Source of the DNA: Frondihabitans sp. 762G35
GTDB taxonomy: Bacteria; Actinomycetota; Actinomycetes; Actinomycetales; Microbacteriaceae
Length of the DNA: 64,000 nucleotides
NCBI RefSeq assembly: GCF_002074055.1
Contig: NZ_CP014619.1
Location: 372,001 to 436,000, forward strand
Reading direction: 5' to 3'
The translations under genes and the position numbers were made by a program. Below, piece after piece: positions 45,918 to 54,381 of this stretch. Every line of letters begins with the position of its first letter. Within the stretch, counting starts at the first letter, position 1. A model generated the notes under the pieces. The model did no database searches. It was not told where the DNA came from and worked only from the letters and a program-made list of their open reading frames with translations.

Positions 45918-46867
45918 CCGAGACCACCGCCCACCCGCCCACCGGGGAGCAGTACCACCTCGCCCTCGACGTCGACGGGCACCGGATCACCGGCATCGTG
46001 ACCGAGGTCGCGGGAGGCCTCCGCGCACTGGAGTACAACGGGGTCGCCCTCGTCGAGACGTTCGAGGAGCACGAGACGCCCCCGTCCGCCTGCGGCATCA
46101 CGCTCGCGCCCTGGCCGAACCGCGTCGACGGCGGTGCCTGGACGCTCGACGGGGAGACGCAGCAGCTCGACATCACGGAGGTGGCGAAGGGGAACGCGAG
46201 CCACGGGCTCCTGCGGTACACGGCCTATCGGCCCGTGTCGGTCGAGGAGCACGCGGTCACGCAGGCGGCCACGGTGTTCCCGCAGCACGGTTGGCCGTTC
46301 CGGCTCGACACGACGGTGCGGCACGAGCTCACGGCCGACGGCCTCCGCGTCACCCACACCGTGACGAACCGCGGCCCCGGTCGGGCCCCGTTCGCGATCG
46401 GGTCGCACCCCTTCTTCCGCGTCGGCGACCACGATCCGGCGACGCTCCGGGTCACGCTCGATGCTGCGACGCGGTACGAGCTCAACGTGAGGAGCATCCC
46501 GGTCGGAACGACGTCGGTCGCGGGCACCCCGTTCGACCTGACGTCGTCGCCGCTCCTCGGCGAGCTCGACATCGACGCCTGCTACCGCGACGTGGCCGCC
46601 GACGAGCACGGCGTGCGGCGCACCCGGCTCGAGGCGCCGGACGGCTCCAGCACCACGATGTGGCAGGACGCCTCGTTCGAGTACGTGCAGATCTTCACGC
46701 CGCGGAACTTCCCGCGCCGCGGGGTGACCGGGCTGGCGTTCGCCGCCGAGCCGATGACCGCACCCGCGAACGCGCTGGCCTCGGGCGAGAGCCTGCGCTG
46801 GCTCGACGAGGGCGAGACGTGGAGCGGCACCTGGGGTGTCGCGTACGCGGGGCCGTCGGCTGGCTGA
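45914..46867 (+). CDS. Aldose 1-epimerase family protein (galactose mutarotase)
   Basis: A 317-residue protein with the galactose mutarotase-like fold. APWPNRVDGGAW, NASHGLLRYTAY with a conserved His, and IGSHPFFRVGD with the second His mark the active site. The final Glu lies in FAAEPMTAP. It would convert beta- to alpha-galactose, the substrate of GalK. The GTG at 45914 overlaps the regulator stop, so the regulator and mutarotase are co-expressed. Confidence 0.88.
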   Translation: MTETTAHPPTGEQYHLALDVDGHRITGIVTEVAGGLRALEYNGVALVETFEEHETPPSACGITLAPWPNRVDGGAWTLDGETQQLDITEVAKGNASHGLLRYTAYRPVSVEEHAVTQAATVFPQHGWPFRLDTTVRHELTADGLRVTHTVTNRGPGRAPFAIGSHPFFRVGDHDPATLRVTLDAATRYELNVRSIPVGTTSVAGTPFDLTSSPLLGELDIDACYRDVAADEHGVRRTRLEAPDGSSTTMWQDASFEYVQIFTPRNFPRRGVTGLAFAAEPMTAPANALASGESLRWLDEGETWSGTWGVAYAGPSAG

Positions 46868-46889
46868 CGCGTCATCGTCGGCGCGCGTC

Positions 46890-46960
46890 GGAGAACACGG
46901 TCGTCTCGGTCGCATCGCGACGCGTCTGGCCCCGCTCGCCCGAAAAGACCGCGGTTTCCC
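46890..46960. repeat. 71-bp imperfect palindrome, family B copy 2
   Basis: GGAGAACACGGTCGTCTCGG and CGAAAAGACCGCGGTTTCC are imperfect inverted arms (about 15 of 20 positions pair). The right arm matches 18 of 20 bases of the palindrome at 28323-28392, and the two elements have nearly the same overall length. It follows the stop of the epimerase gene and may act as its terminator. Confidence 0.45.
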
Positions 46961-46967
46961 GCGGAGG

Positions 46968-47048
46968 CCGAGCGCAGCACGGGGCCGACAACGACGAAAG
47001 CCGCCCGAAGGCGGCTTCCGACGGTGTGGGCCCCGTGGGGCTCGATCC
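46968..47048. repeat. Duplicated tRNA-Lys 3' end plus terminator (partial copy)
   Basis: These 81 bp match 47119-47199 with two mismatches at a constant offset of 151 bp. They contain a second copy of the terminator hairpin (46998-47017) and of the last 20 or so bases of the minus-strand tRNA-Lys (T-loop and acceptor 3' side). The rest of a tRNA is absent, so this is a remnant, not a functional gene. Confidence 0.75.
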
Positions 47049-47148
47049 CCGGTGCACGGCCGCCACGTCGCTGGCGCGGCGCGTCGGGACCGGCTCCGTG
47101 GGCCCACCACCTGTGAGCCCGAGCGCAGCACGGGGCCGACAACGACGA

Positions 47149-47168
47149 AAGCCGCCCGAGGGCGGCTT
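47149..47168 (-). terminator. Terminator of tRNA-Lys
   Basis: An 8-bp stem AAGCCGCC/GGCGGCTT with a 4-base loop, beginning 10 bp after the tRNA 3' end on the minus strand and followed by CTTTCGTCGTTGTC, a weak T-rich tail. An almost identical hairpin lies in the duplicate at 46998-47017. Confidence 0.75.
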
Positions 47169-47177
47169 CCGACGGTG

Positions 47178-47250
47178 TGGGCCCCGTGGGGCTCGAACCC
47201 ACGACCCGCGGATTAAAAGTCCGATGCTCTACCGACTGAGCTAGAGGCCC
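47178..47250 (-). tRNA. tRNA-Lys (anticodon TTT)
   Basis: A 73-base tRNA on the minus strand. The acceptor stem GGGCCTC pairs with GGGGCCC, the D-arm is GCTCAGTCGGTAGAGC, the anticodon loop CTTTTAA carries TTT, and the T-arm is GTGGG TTCGAGC CCCAC. The discriminator is A, and CCA is not encoded. All stems close, so it should be functional. Confidence 0.97.
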
Positions 47251-47363
47251 TCGCGCACGAGGCGCTCCCTTTCAGCCTAGCAAGCATCCGCCGCCCCCAC
47301 GCGCGGTCCCGCCAGGGGCGAAACCGGGCGCGCACATCTCCTGTCGCGGCTAGCCTGGCCCCA

Positions 47364-47996
47364 ATGTCCCCACGCGACTTCCACCGTCCCGCCCAGTTCG
47401 CCGGCCACGAGTTCGAGGCGTTCCAGGGCGGCGCCGACCCGGCCGTGATGCACCGCGTCGCGCACGAGTCCGCGAGTGCCCTTCTGGCGCGCGTCCGGCA
47501 GGATCCCACACCCGAGATCCTCGACCGCCTCGTCGCGTTCACCGACTCCAACGGCATCGACGCCCTCGCCGAACTCTGGGCGAGCGCCACCCCGCACAGC
47601 CTGCCCGGCGCCCTCTGGCGGGTCTACCTCATGCGCGCCGTCATCCGGCAGAGCCCCGACGACATCGCCCTGCTCTTCGACCGGGGGACCCACGTCACCT
47701 CGACGATCGATCAGGTCGTGGCCGGAGCCCCGGCGCCCGCGAGCCCGGCGGAGATCCTCGATCTGGCCGACCGCATCCTGCGGGGCGTCTTCGACGGCGA
47801 CTTCGCGCTCGCGCTCGATCGCGGTGCGGCCTTCTGCCGTCTGGCGGCCGCCGGAGCCACGGACGTCGCCGACGACCTCGACCCGACGCGCCCCGACCGG
47901 GCGAGCGAGCTGACCCGGCGGGCCCTCCGCCTCTCCGAGCTCGCCGTCGACCTGAGCGCCTGCGCGGCACTCTGGCGCGACGGGAGTCTCGCCTAG
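47364..47996 (+). CDS. Conserved hypothetical actinobacterial protein
   Basis: A 210-residue soluble, mostly helical, alanine-rich protein that I do not recognise. It has no membrane segment, signal peptide or metal motif. LWASATPHSLPGALWRVYLMRAVIRQSPDDIALLFDRGT is its most distinctive tract (split here only by reading: LWASATPHSLPG, then LWRVYLMRAV). The ATG at 47364 is the first plausible start, and codon use is typical of the window. It stands alone between tRNA-Lys (divergent) and a long gene-free block. Confidence 0.65.
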   Translation: MSPRDFHRPAQFAGHEFEAFQGGADPAVMHRVAHESASALLARVRQDPTPEILDRLVAFTDSNGIDALAELWASATPHSLPGALWRVYLMRAVIRQSPDDIALLFDRGTHVTSTIDQVVAGAPAPASPAEILDLADRILRGVFDGDFALALDRGAAFCRLAAAGATDVADDLDPTRPDRASELTRRALRLSELAVDLSACAALWRDGSLA

Positions 47997-48096
47997 CCGG
48001 TTCGCCGTCCCGCGCCGACGCGCCCGGGCCCTCGCCGCGTTCGCTCTGTGCGGACTCGGTGCCGCGTTCCGGTTGCCGCGGCTAGAGTGGACGTCG

Positions 48097-48172
48097 CCGG
48101 GCCGCAGTAACCCCGGGCTCCAATATTCGCCGCTCCGAGCGGCCTCGCGCCGAGAGGCGTTCTGCGGCCCGG
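48097..48172. other. Branched palindrome 1 (possible structured RNA)
   Basis: An 11-bp perfect outer stem, CCGGGCCGCAG (48097-48107) with CTGCGGCCCGG (48162-48172), encloses two hairpins: GCCGCT-CCG-AGCGGC (48129-48143) and CTCG-CGC-CGAG (48144-48154). Together these give a three-way junction of 76 bases. No gene covers it, and the strand is undetermined. Confidence 0.4.
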
Positions 48173-48190
48173 TTCTTCTCTGCCTGGGTG

Positions 48191-48276
48191 CCCGCGCCTA
48201 GCCGGCGAGTGAACAGATACCGACGTATCTCGGCGTCGAGACGTCGACACCTGTCCACTCGCGGCGCCGGCGCGGG
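48191..48276. other. Branched palindrome 2 (possible structured RNA)
   Basis: A long outer stem pairs 48191-48198 with 48269-48276, 48201-48203 with 48263-48265, and 48205-48216 with 48251-48262 with one mismatch. Inside are ATAC-CGAC-GTAT (48217-48228) and GTCGA-GACG-TCGAC (48235-48248). The single A/C mismatch becomes a G-U pair if the minus strand is transcribed. It starts 19 bp after branched palindrome 1. Confidence 0.4.
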
Positions 48277-48548
48277 TGCGCGCGGCCGGCGCGGGGCACA
48301 CATCTGCGCGGACGCATTCTGCAGGATGCGCAGTCTCACCAAACCGATCCGGGACCCGCGCCGAATCCCTCTCTGAAACACCCCGCAACAGCTTCCCGAA
48401 AGCCGAACCGTGCCCCCAATGGCCGGTTCACAGCGGTGGTGCTCCCATGGGAGACGGGCTTGATTGCCATCCCAGACGTGTTCCATGGGAGTTCCACTGC
48501 TGTAACCGCCGCCCCCTTCGGACAGTGCGGATGGAGGTGCGACCTGAC
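48277..48548. promoter_or_regulatory. Gene-free leader of the sigma factor operon
   Basis: No credible gene is seen here. It holds a near-perfect 18-bp palindrome centred on CTGCAG (48313-48330), a perfect 12-bp palindrome CTCCCATGGGAG (48442-48453), and a partial second copy TTCCATGGGAG (48481-48491) 39 bp later. CCATCC at 48467 resembles the -35 reported for SigK promoters, but no matching -10 was found. Promoter identity remains open. Confidence 0.35.
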
Positions 48549-49148
48549 ATGCTGGAACTCGTGAGCCGAGATTCTGAACTCCCCGGGCGAGACATCGATC
48601 CCGCCCTGACCCCCGAGGAACTCCTCGAGAGGGTCGCGACGGGAGACCGCCAGGCCTTCGCCGCTCTCTACGATCTGACGGCCCCGAGGGTCCTCGGGCT
48701 CATCAAGCGTCTTCTGAAGGACCACTCGCAGTCGGAGGAGGTCACGCAGGAGGTCTTCCTCGAGATCTGGCAGACGGCCTCGCGGTTCGATCACGCCAAG
48801 GGCGGGGCCGCGAGCTGGATGCTGACCATGGCCCACCGTCGCGCCGTCGACCGGGTGCGTGCCAGCCAGTCGAGCCGCGACCGCGACACGAAGGTCGGCA
48901 TCCGCGACTTCGAGACCGACTACGACTCGGTCACCGAGCAGGTCGAGATCCGCATCGAACACGAGCGTGTCGAGCGGGCCCTGACCCGCCTCACCGAGCT
49001 CCAGCGCCAGGCCGTGACGCTCGCCTACTACGGCGGGTTCAGTCACAGCGAGGTATCCACCATGCTTCACGTCCCGATCGGGACGGTCAAGACCCGACTG
49101 CGCGACGGAATGATCCGCCTCCGCGACGAACTAGGAGTGGCATCATGA
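48549..49148 (+). CDS. sigK: ECF sigma factor, SigK-like
   Basis: A 199-residue extracytoplasmic-function sigma factor. Region 2 (DRQAFAALYDLTAPRVLGLIKRLL, seen as FAALYDLTAPRVLGLI, with EEVTQEVFLEIW) binds the -10, and region 4 (LTELQRQAVTLAYYGGFSHSE, here QRQAVTLAYYGGFSHSEV) binds the -35. The ATG at 48549 has GGAGGT 10 bp ahead; ATG 48531 is less well placed. The stop overlaps the next gene, a RskA-like anti-sigma factor, as in the mycobacterial sigK-rskA pair. It probably responds to an envelope or redox signal released through that membrane protein. Confidence 0.88.
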   Translation: MLELVSRDSELPGRDIDPALTPEELLERVATGDRQAFAALYDLTAPRVLGLIKRLLKDHSQSEEVTQEVFLEIWQTASRFDHAKGGAASWMLTMAHRRAVDRVRASQSSRDRDTKVGIRDFETDYDSVTEQVEIRIEHERVERALTRLTELQRQAVTLAYYGGFSHSEVSTMLHVPIGTVKTRLRDGMIRLRDELGVAS

Positions 49149-49999
49149 GCGACCGCGACAGCGTGTCCGGTGGTCGTCACCGCACGCCCGAGACCGACAA
49201 CCTTTCCGCCTCCTACGCCCTCAACGCCCTGAGCGACGAGGAGCGCACCGCATTCGAGACCCGCATCGACGAGTCTCCCGAGATCAGAACGGAGGTGGCC
49301 GAGATGACCGAGACAGCCCTCCTCCTCGGACGAGCCGTCGAACCCGTGACACCGTCGGCAGGCCTCCGCTCGAGCATCATGGGTCTCCTCGACTCGACGC
49401 CGCAGCTCCCGCGGCTCGAGACGGTGGCGCAGGATGCCCGGGGCGACGAGTCCACCACCCCCTCGTGGTCCCCGGCCGAGCCCGCAGCACCGTCCGGCGA
49501 ACTCCGCCAGCCGACGCCCCTCGCCCGCCAGCGCTGGTTCATGCGCCCCGTTGTCCTCGCCGTCAGTGCCGCCGCTGCCGTGGCGCTCGTCTTCGGTGCC
49601 GTGTCGCTCGGCACCAGCGGACTCGGACAGCGCCCCGCACCGGTCGCCGCCAGCGACCCGAGCATGTCGCAGATCCTCGCGGCGTCCGACGTGCAGCACA
49701 CCGCCGCCGACATCTCGACCGGTGGTTCCGCGACCCTCTACTGGTCGAACAAGCTCAGCCGCTCGGCGGTCGTCCTCAACGGGGTTCCGGCGCTGCCCAG
49801 CGACAAGACCTACCAGCTCTGGTACATCAACGGCTCGAAGATCGCCTCGGCCGGCACCGTCACCGCGTCGTCCAACGGTCTGACCCAGGTCCTCCAGGGC
49901 GACCTCAAGACCGGCGACGTCGTCGGCATCACCGTGGAGCCCGCGGGTGGGTCCAACCAGCCGACCACGAAGCCCATCGTGACCCTGCAGAGCGCCTGA
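49145..49999 (+). CDS. rskA: RskA-like membrane anti-sigma factor
   Basis: A 284-residue single-pass anti-sigma factor. The N-terminal cytoplasmic domain (LSASYALNALSDEERTAFE) would hold the sigma factor. A linker rich in Pro and Ser, a membrane helix (about residues 134-156, PVVLAVSAAAAVALVFGAV) and an external RskA domain (TYQLWYINGSKIASAGT) follow. The start overlaps the sigma gene stop by 4 bp. Release of the sigma factor would require regulated proteolysis of this protein (family knowledge). Confidence 0.88.
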   Translation: MSDRDSVSGGRHRTPETDNLSASYALNALSDEERTAFETRIDESPEIRTEVAEMTETALLLGRAVEPVTPSAGLRSSIMGLLDSTPQLPRLETVAQDARGDESTTPSWSPAEPAAPSGELRQPTPLARQRWFMRPVVLAVSAAAAVALVFGAVSLGTSGLGQRPAPVAASDPSMSQILAASDVQHTAADISTGGSATLYWSNKLSRSAVVLNGVPALPSDKTYQLWYINGSKIASAGTVTASSNGLTQVLQGDLKTGDVVGITVEPAGGSNQPTTKPIVTLQSA

Positions 50000-50021
50000 C
50001 CCGCGGATCCTGCGAACCGAG

Positions 50022-50057
50022 AACGGCCCCGACCGGGGATACCCGGGCGGGGCCGTT
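50022..50057. terminator. Bidirectional terminator between rskA and pstB
   Basis: A 10-bp stem AACGGCCCCG/CGGGGCCGTT with an inner GC-rich loop, followed by T on the plus side and preceded by A on the other. It lies between two converging operons. Confidence 0.8.
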
Positions 50058-50098
50058 TCCTGTGGGCGGTGACGCGTTCGCACGCCGCCGCCCTCGGA

Positions 50099-50878
50099 TC
50101 AACCGAAGCGGCCCGAGACGTAGTCCTCGGTGGCCTGGACGGACGGGTTCGAGAACATCGTCGCGGTGTCGTTGTACTCGATGAGCTTGCCGGGCTTGCC
50201 GGTGCCGGCGATGTTGAAGAACGCCGTCTTGTCGCTGACCCGCGACGCCTGCTGCATGTTGTGGGTCACGATGACGATCGTGTACTGGGTCTTGAGCTCC
50301 TCGATGAGGTCCTCGATGGCGAGCGTCGAGATCGGGTCGAGGGCGGAGCAGGGCTCGTCCATCAGGACGACGTCGGGGGAGACGGCGATCGCGCGCGCGA
50401 TGCACAGGCGCTGCTGCTGGCCGCCGGAGAGGCCGGAGCCGGGCTTCTCGAGGCGGTCCTTCACCTCGTTCCAGAGGTTGGCGCCCTGGAGGGACTTCTC
50501 GACCAGGGAGTCGGCGTCGCCCTTGCTCATCCTGCGGTTGTTGAGCTTGACCCCGGCGAGCACGTTGTCGCGGATCGACATCGTGGGGAACGGGTTGGGG
50601 CGCTGGAAGACCATGCCTACCTGGCGGCGGACGAGCACCGGGTCGACGCCGGGACCGTAGAGGTCGTTGCCGTCGATGAGGACCTCGCCGTCGACGTACG
50701 CCCCCGGGATGACCTCGTGCATGCGGTTGAGCGTGCGGAGGAACGTCGACTTGCCGCAGCCCGACGGGCCGATGAACGCGGTCACGGTCCGGGGCTCGAT
50801 CGTGATGTTGACGTCCTCGACGGCCTTGAACTTGCTGTAGTAGACGTTGAGGTCTTTGACTTCGATGCGCTTGGACAC
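50099..50878 (-). CDS. pstB: Phosphate ABC transporter ATP-binding protein
   Basis: A 259-residue PstB, the ATPase of the high-affinity phosphate importer. Walker [10 protein letters not shown], signature LSGGQQQRL, Walker [14 protein letters not shown] and [13 protein letters not shown] are all canonical. It is the last gene of pstS-pstC-pstA-pstB on the minus strand, 54 bp after pstA. No phoU gene follows. Confidence 0.97.
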   Translation of the reverse strand: MSKRIEVKDLNVYYSKFKAVEDVNITIEPRTVTAFIGPSGCGKSTFLRTLNRMHEVIPGAYVDGEVLIDGNDLYGPGVDPVLVRRQVGMVFQRPNPFPTMSIRDNVLAGVKLNNRRMSKGDADSLVEKSLQGANLWNEVKDRLEKPGSGLSGGQQQRLCIARAIAVSPDVVLMDEPCSALDPISTLAIEDLIEELKTQYTIVIVTHNMQQASRVSDKTAFFNIAGTGKPGKLIEYNDTATMFSNPSVQATEDYVSGRFG

Positions 50879-50932
50879 GTGGTTCCTTTGACTGTTCGGG
50901 CGCGGGGGCGGGGGCGGGGCGCTGCGGAGGGC

Positions 50933-52012
50933 CTAGCGGCTGAGCTTCGGGGCGAAGAGGCGGCCGATGAGGCGGGCGATGAGGTTCAGCGCCATGACGA
51001 TGAGGATGAGCACGAGGGCGCCCGTCCAGGCCCGCTCGACGAACGGCGTCGCGTCGGGCCCCTGGTTGGCGTACTGCGTGTAGACGAAGACGGGGAGCGT
51101 CATCATCCGGTCGCTGAAGAGGTCGTAGTTCATGCTCGTCGTGAAGCCCGTGGTGATGAGCAGGGGTGCGGTCTCGCCGATGACGCGCGAGATCGCCAGC
51201 ATGACGCCGGTCGTGAGGCCCGCGATGGAGGTCGGCAGGACGATCTTCAGGATCGTGAGCCACTTCGGCACGCCGAGGGCGAAGCTCGCCTCACGGAGCT
51301 CGTTGGGGACGATCTTGAGGATCTCCTCGCTCGACCGGACGACCACCGGGATCATCAGGACGCTCAGCGCGATCGATCCCACGACGCCCGCGCGGAAGGC
51401 GGGACCGAGGAAGAGGGAGAAGAGCGCGAAGGCGAAGAGACCGGCCACGATCGACGGGATGCCGGTCATCACGTCGACGAAGAACGTGATCGCGCGGGCG
51501 AGGCGGCCGCGGCCGTACTCGACGAGGTAGATCGAGGTAAGTAGACCGATCGGGACGCTGATCAGGGTCGCGAACGCGGTGACCTCGAGGGTGCCGACGA
51601 TGGCGTGGACGGCCCCGCCGCCGGCGCCGATGATGTTGCGCATCGACGACTGGAAGAACGTGCCGTCGAACCGGGCCACGCCGCGCGAGAGCACGGTGTA
51701 GACGAGGGAGACGAGCGGGAGCAGGGTCACGATGAAGGCCGTGGTCACCAGCGAGGTGACGAGGCGGTCCTTCGCCTTGCGGCCGCCCTCCACGATCATC
51801 GAGGTCACGACGATCAGGACGTCGAACAGGATCGTGCCGAAGAAGAGCGCGCCGACGATGTTGAAGTCGGCGGTCGTACCGGACGCCTTGAGCAGCAGGA
51901 ACACCATGACGAAGATCGCCCAGCTGACCACGAGCAGGCCCCAGGTGGCGCCCTTCGGCAGCTTGCCGGCGGTGAGGGTGTTGGACTGCGCGTTGCGGAC
52001 GGCGACCGACAT
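50933..52012 (-). CDS. pstA: Phosphate ABC transporter permease PstA
   Basis: A 359-residue permease with a six-helix core preceded by two extra N-terminal helices (about residues 25-80). The EAA loop reads REASFALGVPKWLTILKIVLP. It shares one base with the pstC stop (ATG at 52012). The N-terminal extension over E. coli PstA is usual in actinobacteria. Confidence 0.95.
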   Translation of the reverse strand: MSVAVRNAQSNTLTAGKLPKGATWGLLVVSWAIFVMVFLLLKASGTTADFNIVGALFFGTILFDVLIVVTSMIVEGGRKAKDRLVTSLVTTAFIVTLLPLVSLVYTVLSRGVARFDGTFFQSSMRNIIGAGGGAVHAIVGTLEVTAFATLISVPIGLLTSIYLVEYGRGRLARAITFFVDVMTGIPSIVAGLFAFALFSLFLGPAFRAGVVGSIALSVLMIPVVVRSSEEILKIVPNELREASFALGVPKWLTILKIVLPTSIAGLTTGVMLAISRVIGETAPLLITTGFTTSMNYDLFSDRMMTLPVFVYTQYANQGPDATPFVERAWTGALVLILIVMALNLIARLIGRLFAPKLSR

Positions 52013-52968
52013 CAGTTGGCTCCCGAGAAGGCCTTGCGGCGGTTGACGACGAAACGTGCGGCCATGTTGACCACCAGCGTGATGACGAAGAGGATCAGGC
52101 CGGACGCGATGAGCGTGTTGAGCCCGACGCCCTGAGCCTCGTTGAACTGCAGCGCGATGTTGGCGGCGATCGTGTTCGGGTTCTGGCTCGTCAGCAGGAA
52201 GAGGTTGATGACGGTGGCCGGAGACAGGACGATCGCGATCGCGAGGGTCTCGCCGAGGGCGCGGCCGAGGCCGAGCATGACGGCCGAGACGATGCCGGAG
52301 CGGGCGAAGGGCAGCACCGCCATCTGGATCATCTCCCAGCGCGTCGCGCCGAGGGCGAGGGCGGCCTCCTCGTGCAGGCGCGGCGCCTGCAGGAAGATCT
52401 CGCGCATGACGGCGGTCATGATCGGCAGGATCATCACGGCCAGGACGATCGCGGCCGTCAGGATGGTCTTCCCGGTGCCGGAGACGGGGCCGGCGAACAG
52501 CGGGATCCAGCCGACCTTGTCGACGAGCGTCGAGTAGAAGGGCTGGATGAACGGCGCCAGGACGAGGACGCCCCACAGGCCGAACACGACGCTGGGCACG
52601 GCGGCGAGCAGGTCGATGATGTAGCCGAGCACCTGGCTGATGCGCCGGGGTGCGTAGTGCGAGATGAACAGCGCGATACCGAGCGCGAGCGGCGTGGCGA
52701 TGATGAGCGCCAGGAGGGCGGCCCAGACGGTGCCGAAGACGAGGGGGCCGACGTACGACCAGAAGCTCGTGGCCTGACCGGGCAAGGTTCCGGCCTTGGC
52801 GAAGAAGGCGGGGAGGCTCTGCGCCACGAGGAACGCGGCGACGAGGACCAGGACGAGCAGGATCAGCGAACCGGAGAGGACCGTGGCGAGGGAGAAGACC
52901 CTGTCGCCCAGCCGGACCTTGGCCTTGGGGCGCTCGGCGGTCAGGGGGCGTTCCGCGGTTGCGGTCAT
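52012..52968 (-). CDS. pstC: Phosphate ABC transporter permease PstC
   Basis: A 318-residue permease with six predicted helices and the EAA loop HEEAALALGATRWEMIQMAVLP. The ATG at 52968 is 132 bp after the pstS stop on the same strand. With PstA it forms the phosphate channel across the membrane. Confidence 0.95.
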   Translation of the reverse strand: MTATAERPLTAERPKAKVRLGDRVFSLATVLSGSLILLVLVLVAAFLVAQSLPAFFAKAGTLPGQATSFWSYVGPLVFGTVWAALLALIIATPLALGIALFISHYAPRRISQVLGYIIDLLAAVPSVVFGLWGVLVLAPFIQPFYSTLVDKVGWIPLFAGPVSGTGKTILTAAIVLAVMILPIMTAVMREIFLQAPRLHEEAALALGATRWEMIQMAVLPFARSGIVSAVMLGLGRALGETLAIAIVLSPATVINLFLLTSQNPNTIAANIALQFNEAQGVGLNTLIASGLILFVITLVVNMAARFVVNRRKAFSGAN

Positions 52969-53100
52969 GAAGTGGAATCCTCGTCTGGCCCGCGCGGGGC
53001 CGGCATGACTGTCGGGTGGTGGTGCGGGTCGTGCTGGTGGAGCAGGAACGGTCCGGGTCGCGGCGGGTGGACCGCGACCCGGACCGGGTGGAGCGAGGTG

Positions 53101-54198
53101 CTACTTGATCGTCGCGGCGGCGGTGGCGACCTTGGTGGCGAGCGCCGAGGTCAGCGGCGCCGACTTCGCCTGCGCGGCGGCGGCCTTCTGGCCCTCGTCG
53201 CTGGCGGCGTAGGTGGCGTAGGCCTTGACGAGCGTACCGACCTTGGCGTCCTTGTAGGTGTCGCAGGCGATGATGTAGCTGACGAGCACGAGGGGCCAGT
53301 CGCCCTTGTCGGTCAGCGTGCGGTCGATGTTGATCGCGAGGTCGTTCGAGGCGCGGCCCGAGACGAGCGGCGACTTCTCGACCACGGCGGCAGCACCGTC
53401 GGCGCTGATCGTGGTGGCGGTGTCGCCGACCATCAGCTTGGCGACGGAGAGCGAACCGGCGCCGGACTCGTCGATGTAGGTGATGCTGTTCGTCGAGTTC
53501 TTGACGGCGTCAGCGACACCCGAGGTGCCCTTGGCGGCGTCACCGACCTTGTAGGGGTAGGTCTGCGAGGCTTCGGCGTCCCAGACGGACTTGGCGTTGG
53601 CGGCCAGGTACTGCGTGAAGTTGAACGTGGTGCCGGAGTCGTCCGAGCGGTGCACGACGCCGATGGAGGCGCTCGGCAGCTTGGCGTCGGGGTTCAGCTT
53701 CTTGATCGCTGCGTCGTCCCAGGTCTTGATGGTGCCCTTGAAGATGCCCGCGATGGCGTTCGCGTCGAGCGTCAGGTCGGTCACGCCGGAGACGTTGTAC
53801 GCGATGGCGATGGGGGAGATGTAGACGGGGAGGTCGATGCCCTTGCCACCCGCGGCGCAGCCGGCGAAGGTCGAGGAGAGCTCGGTGTCCTTCAGGGCGG
53901 CGTCGGAGCCGGCGAAGTTGGCGGCGCCCGAGATGAAGCTCGTGCGGCCGGCGCCGGAACCCTGCGGGTCGTAGTTGACGGTGGCCCCGGGGTTAGCGGT
54001 CTGGAAGCCGGAGGCCCAGGTGGTCTCAGCGACGCCCTGGGCGGACGAGCCGATGCCGTTGATCGTGCCGGAGAGAGTCGAGGCCGAAGCCGAGCCGCTG
54101 CCCGCGGGAGCGGCGTTCTCGTTGGAAGCGCAGGAGGAGAGCGCGAGAGTTCCGACGATGGCGATGGCAGCGATGCTGCCGATTCGCGAGATTTTCAC
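53101..54198 (-). CDS. pstS: Phosphate-binding lipoprotein
   Basis: A 365-residue PstS. A short signal peptide ends in the lipobox ALSSC, so it should be lipid-anchored outside the membrane. Phosphate-binding blocks include GIGSSAQGVAE near the mature N-terminus, FAGSDAALKD, and HRSDDSGTTFNFTQYL. The GTG at 54198 follows GAAGGGAA and begins the signal peptide; a longer frame upstream is unlikely. It is controlled by the PHO box about 105 bp upstream. Confidence 0.95.
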   Translation of the reverse strand: MKISRIGSIAAIAIVGTLALSSCASNENAAPAGSGSASASTLSGTINGIGSSAQGVAETTWASGFQTANPGATVNYDPQGSGAGRTSFISGAANFAGSDAALKDTELSSTFAGCAAGGKGIDLPVYISPIAIAYNVSGVTDLTLDANAIAGIFKGTIKTWDDAAIKKLNPDAKLPSASIGVVHRSDDSGTTFNFTQYLAANAKSVWDAEASQTYPYKVGDAAKGTSGVADAVKNSTNSITYIDESGAGSLSVAKLMVGDTATTISADGAAAVVEKSPLVSGRASNDLAINIDRTLTDKGDWPLVLVSYIIACDTYKDAKVGTLVKAYATYAASDEGQKAAAAQAKSAPLTSALATKVATAAATIK

Positions 54199-54301
54199 AG
54201 GTTTCCCTTCGGGAAGGTTCAAAGAATATGTGCTGCTGGACGGGCCGGTGCTGACCCGCAAGCGAGGCTACGTTCGCGCGTTAACGACGTTCGTCCGGTT
54301 G

Positions 54302-54319
54302 GGTGAACGGAAGGTGAAC
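54302..54319 (-). promoter_or_regulatory. PHO box of the pst operon
   Basis: Read on the minus strand, GTTCACC-TTCC-GTTCACC: two identical heptamers 11 bp apart. This matches the direct-repeat PHO box bound by PhoP response regulators in actinobacteria. It lies about 105 bp upstream of the pstS start, in the correct orientation. A -10 such as TTAACG near 54279-54284 is possible but weak. Confidence 0.8.
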
Positions 54320-54381
54320 GGCTTGAGAACACGGGGCGGCCGAGGGCGTGGCGGCGGGTCGGGGCCCGTCGCGCGTCGCCC

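Noticed and set aside
47027-47105. A second tRNA gene in the duplicated segment
   Set aside because: Only the T-loop and acceptor 3' side match. No D-arm or anticodon arm can be formed, and the T-stem is broken.
48097-48276. Integron attC-like site
   Set aside because: The palindromes are branched, but the conserved attC core boxes (GTTRRRY and RYYYAAC) are missing, and there is no integrase or cassette array.
48467-48494. SigK-type autoregulated promoter (CCATCC as -35)
   Set aside because: No CCGAAT-like -10 lies at the required distance.
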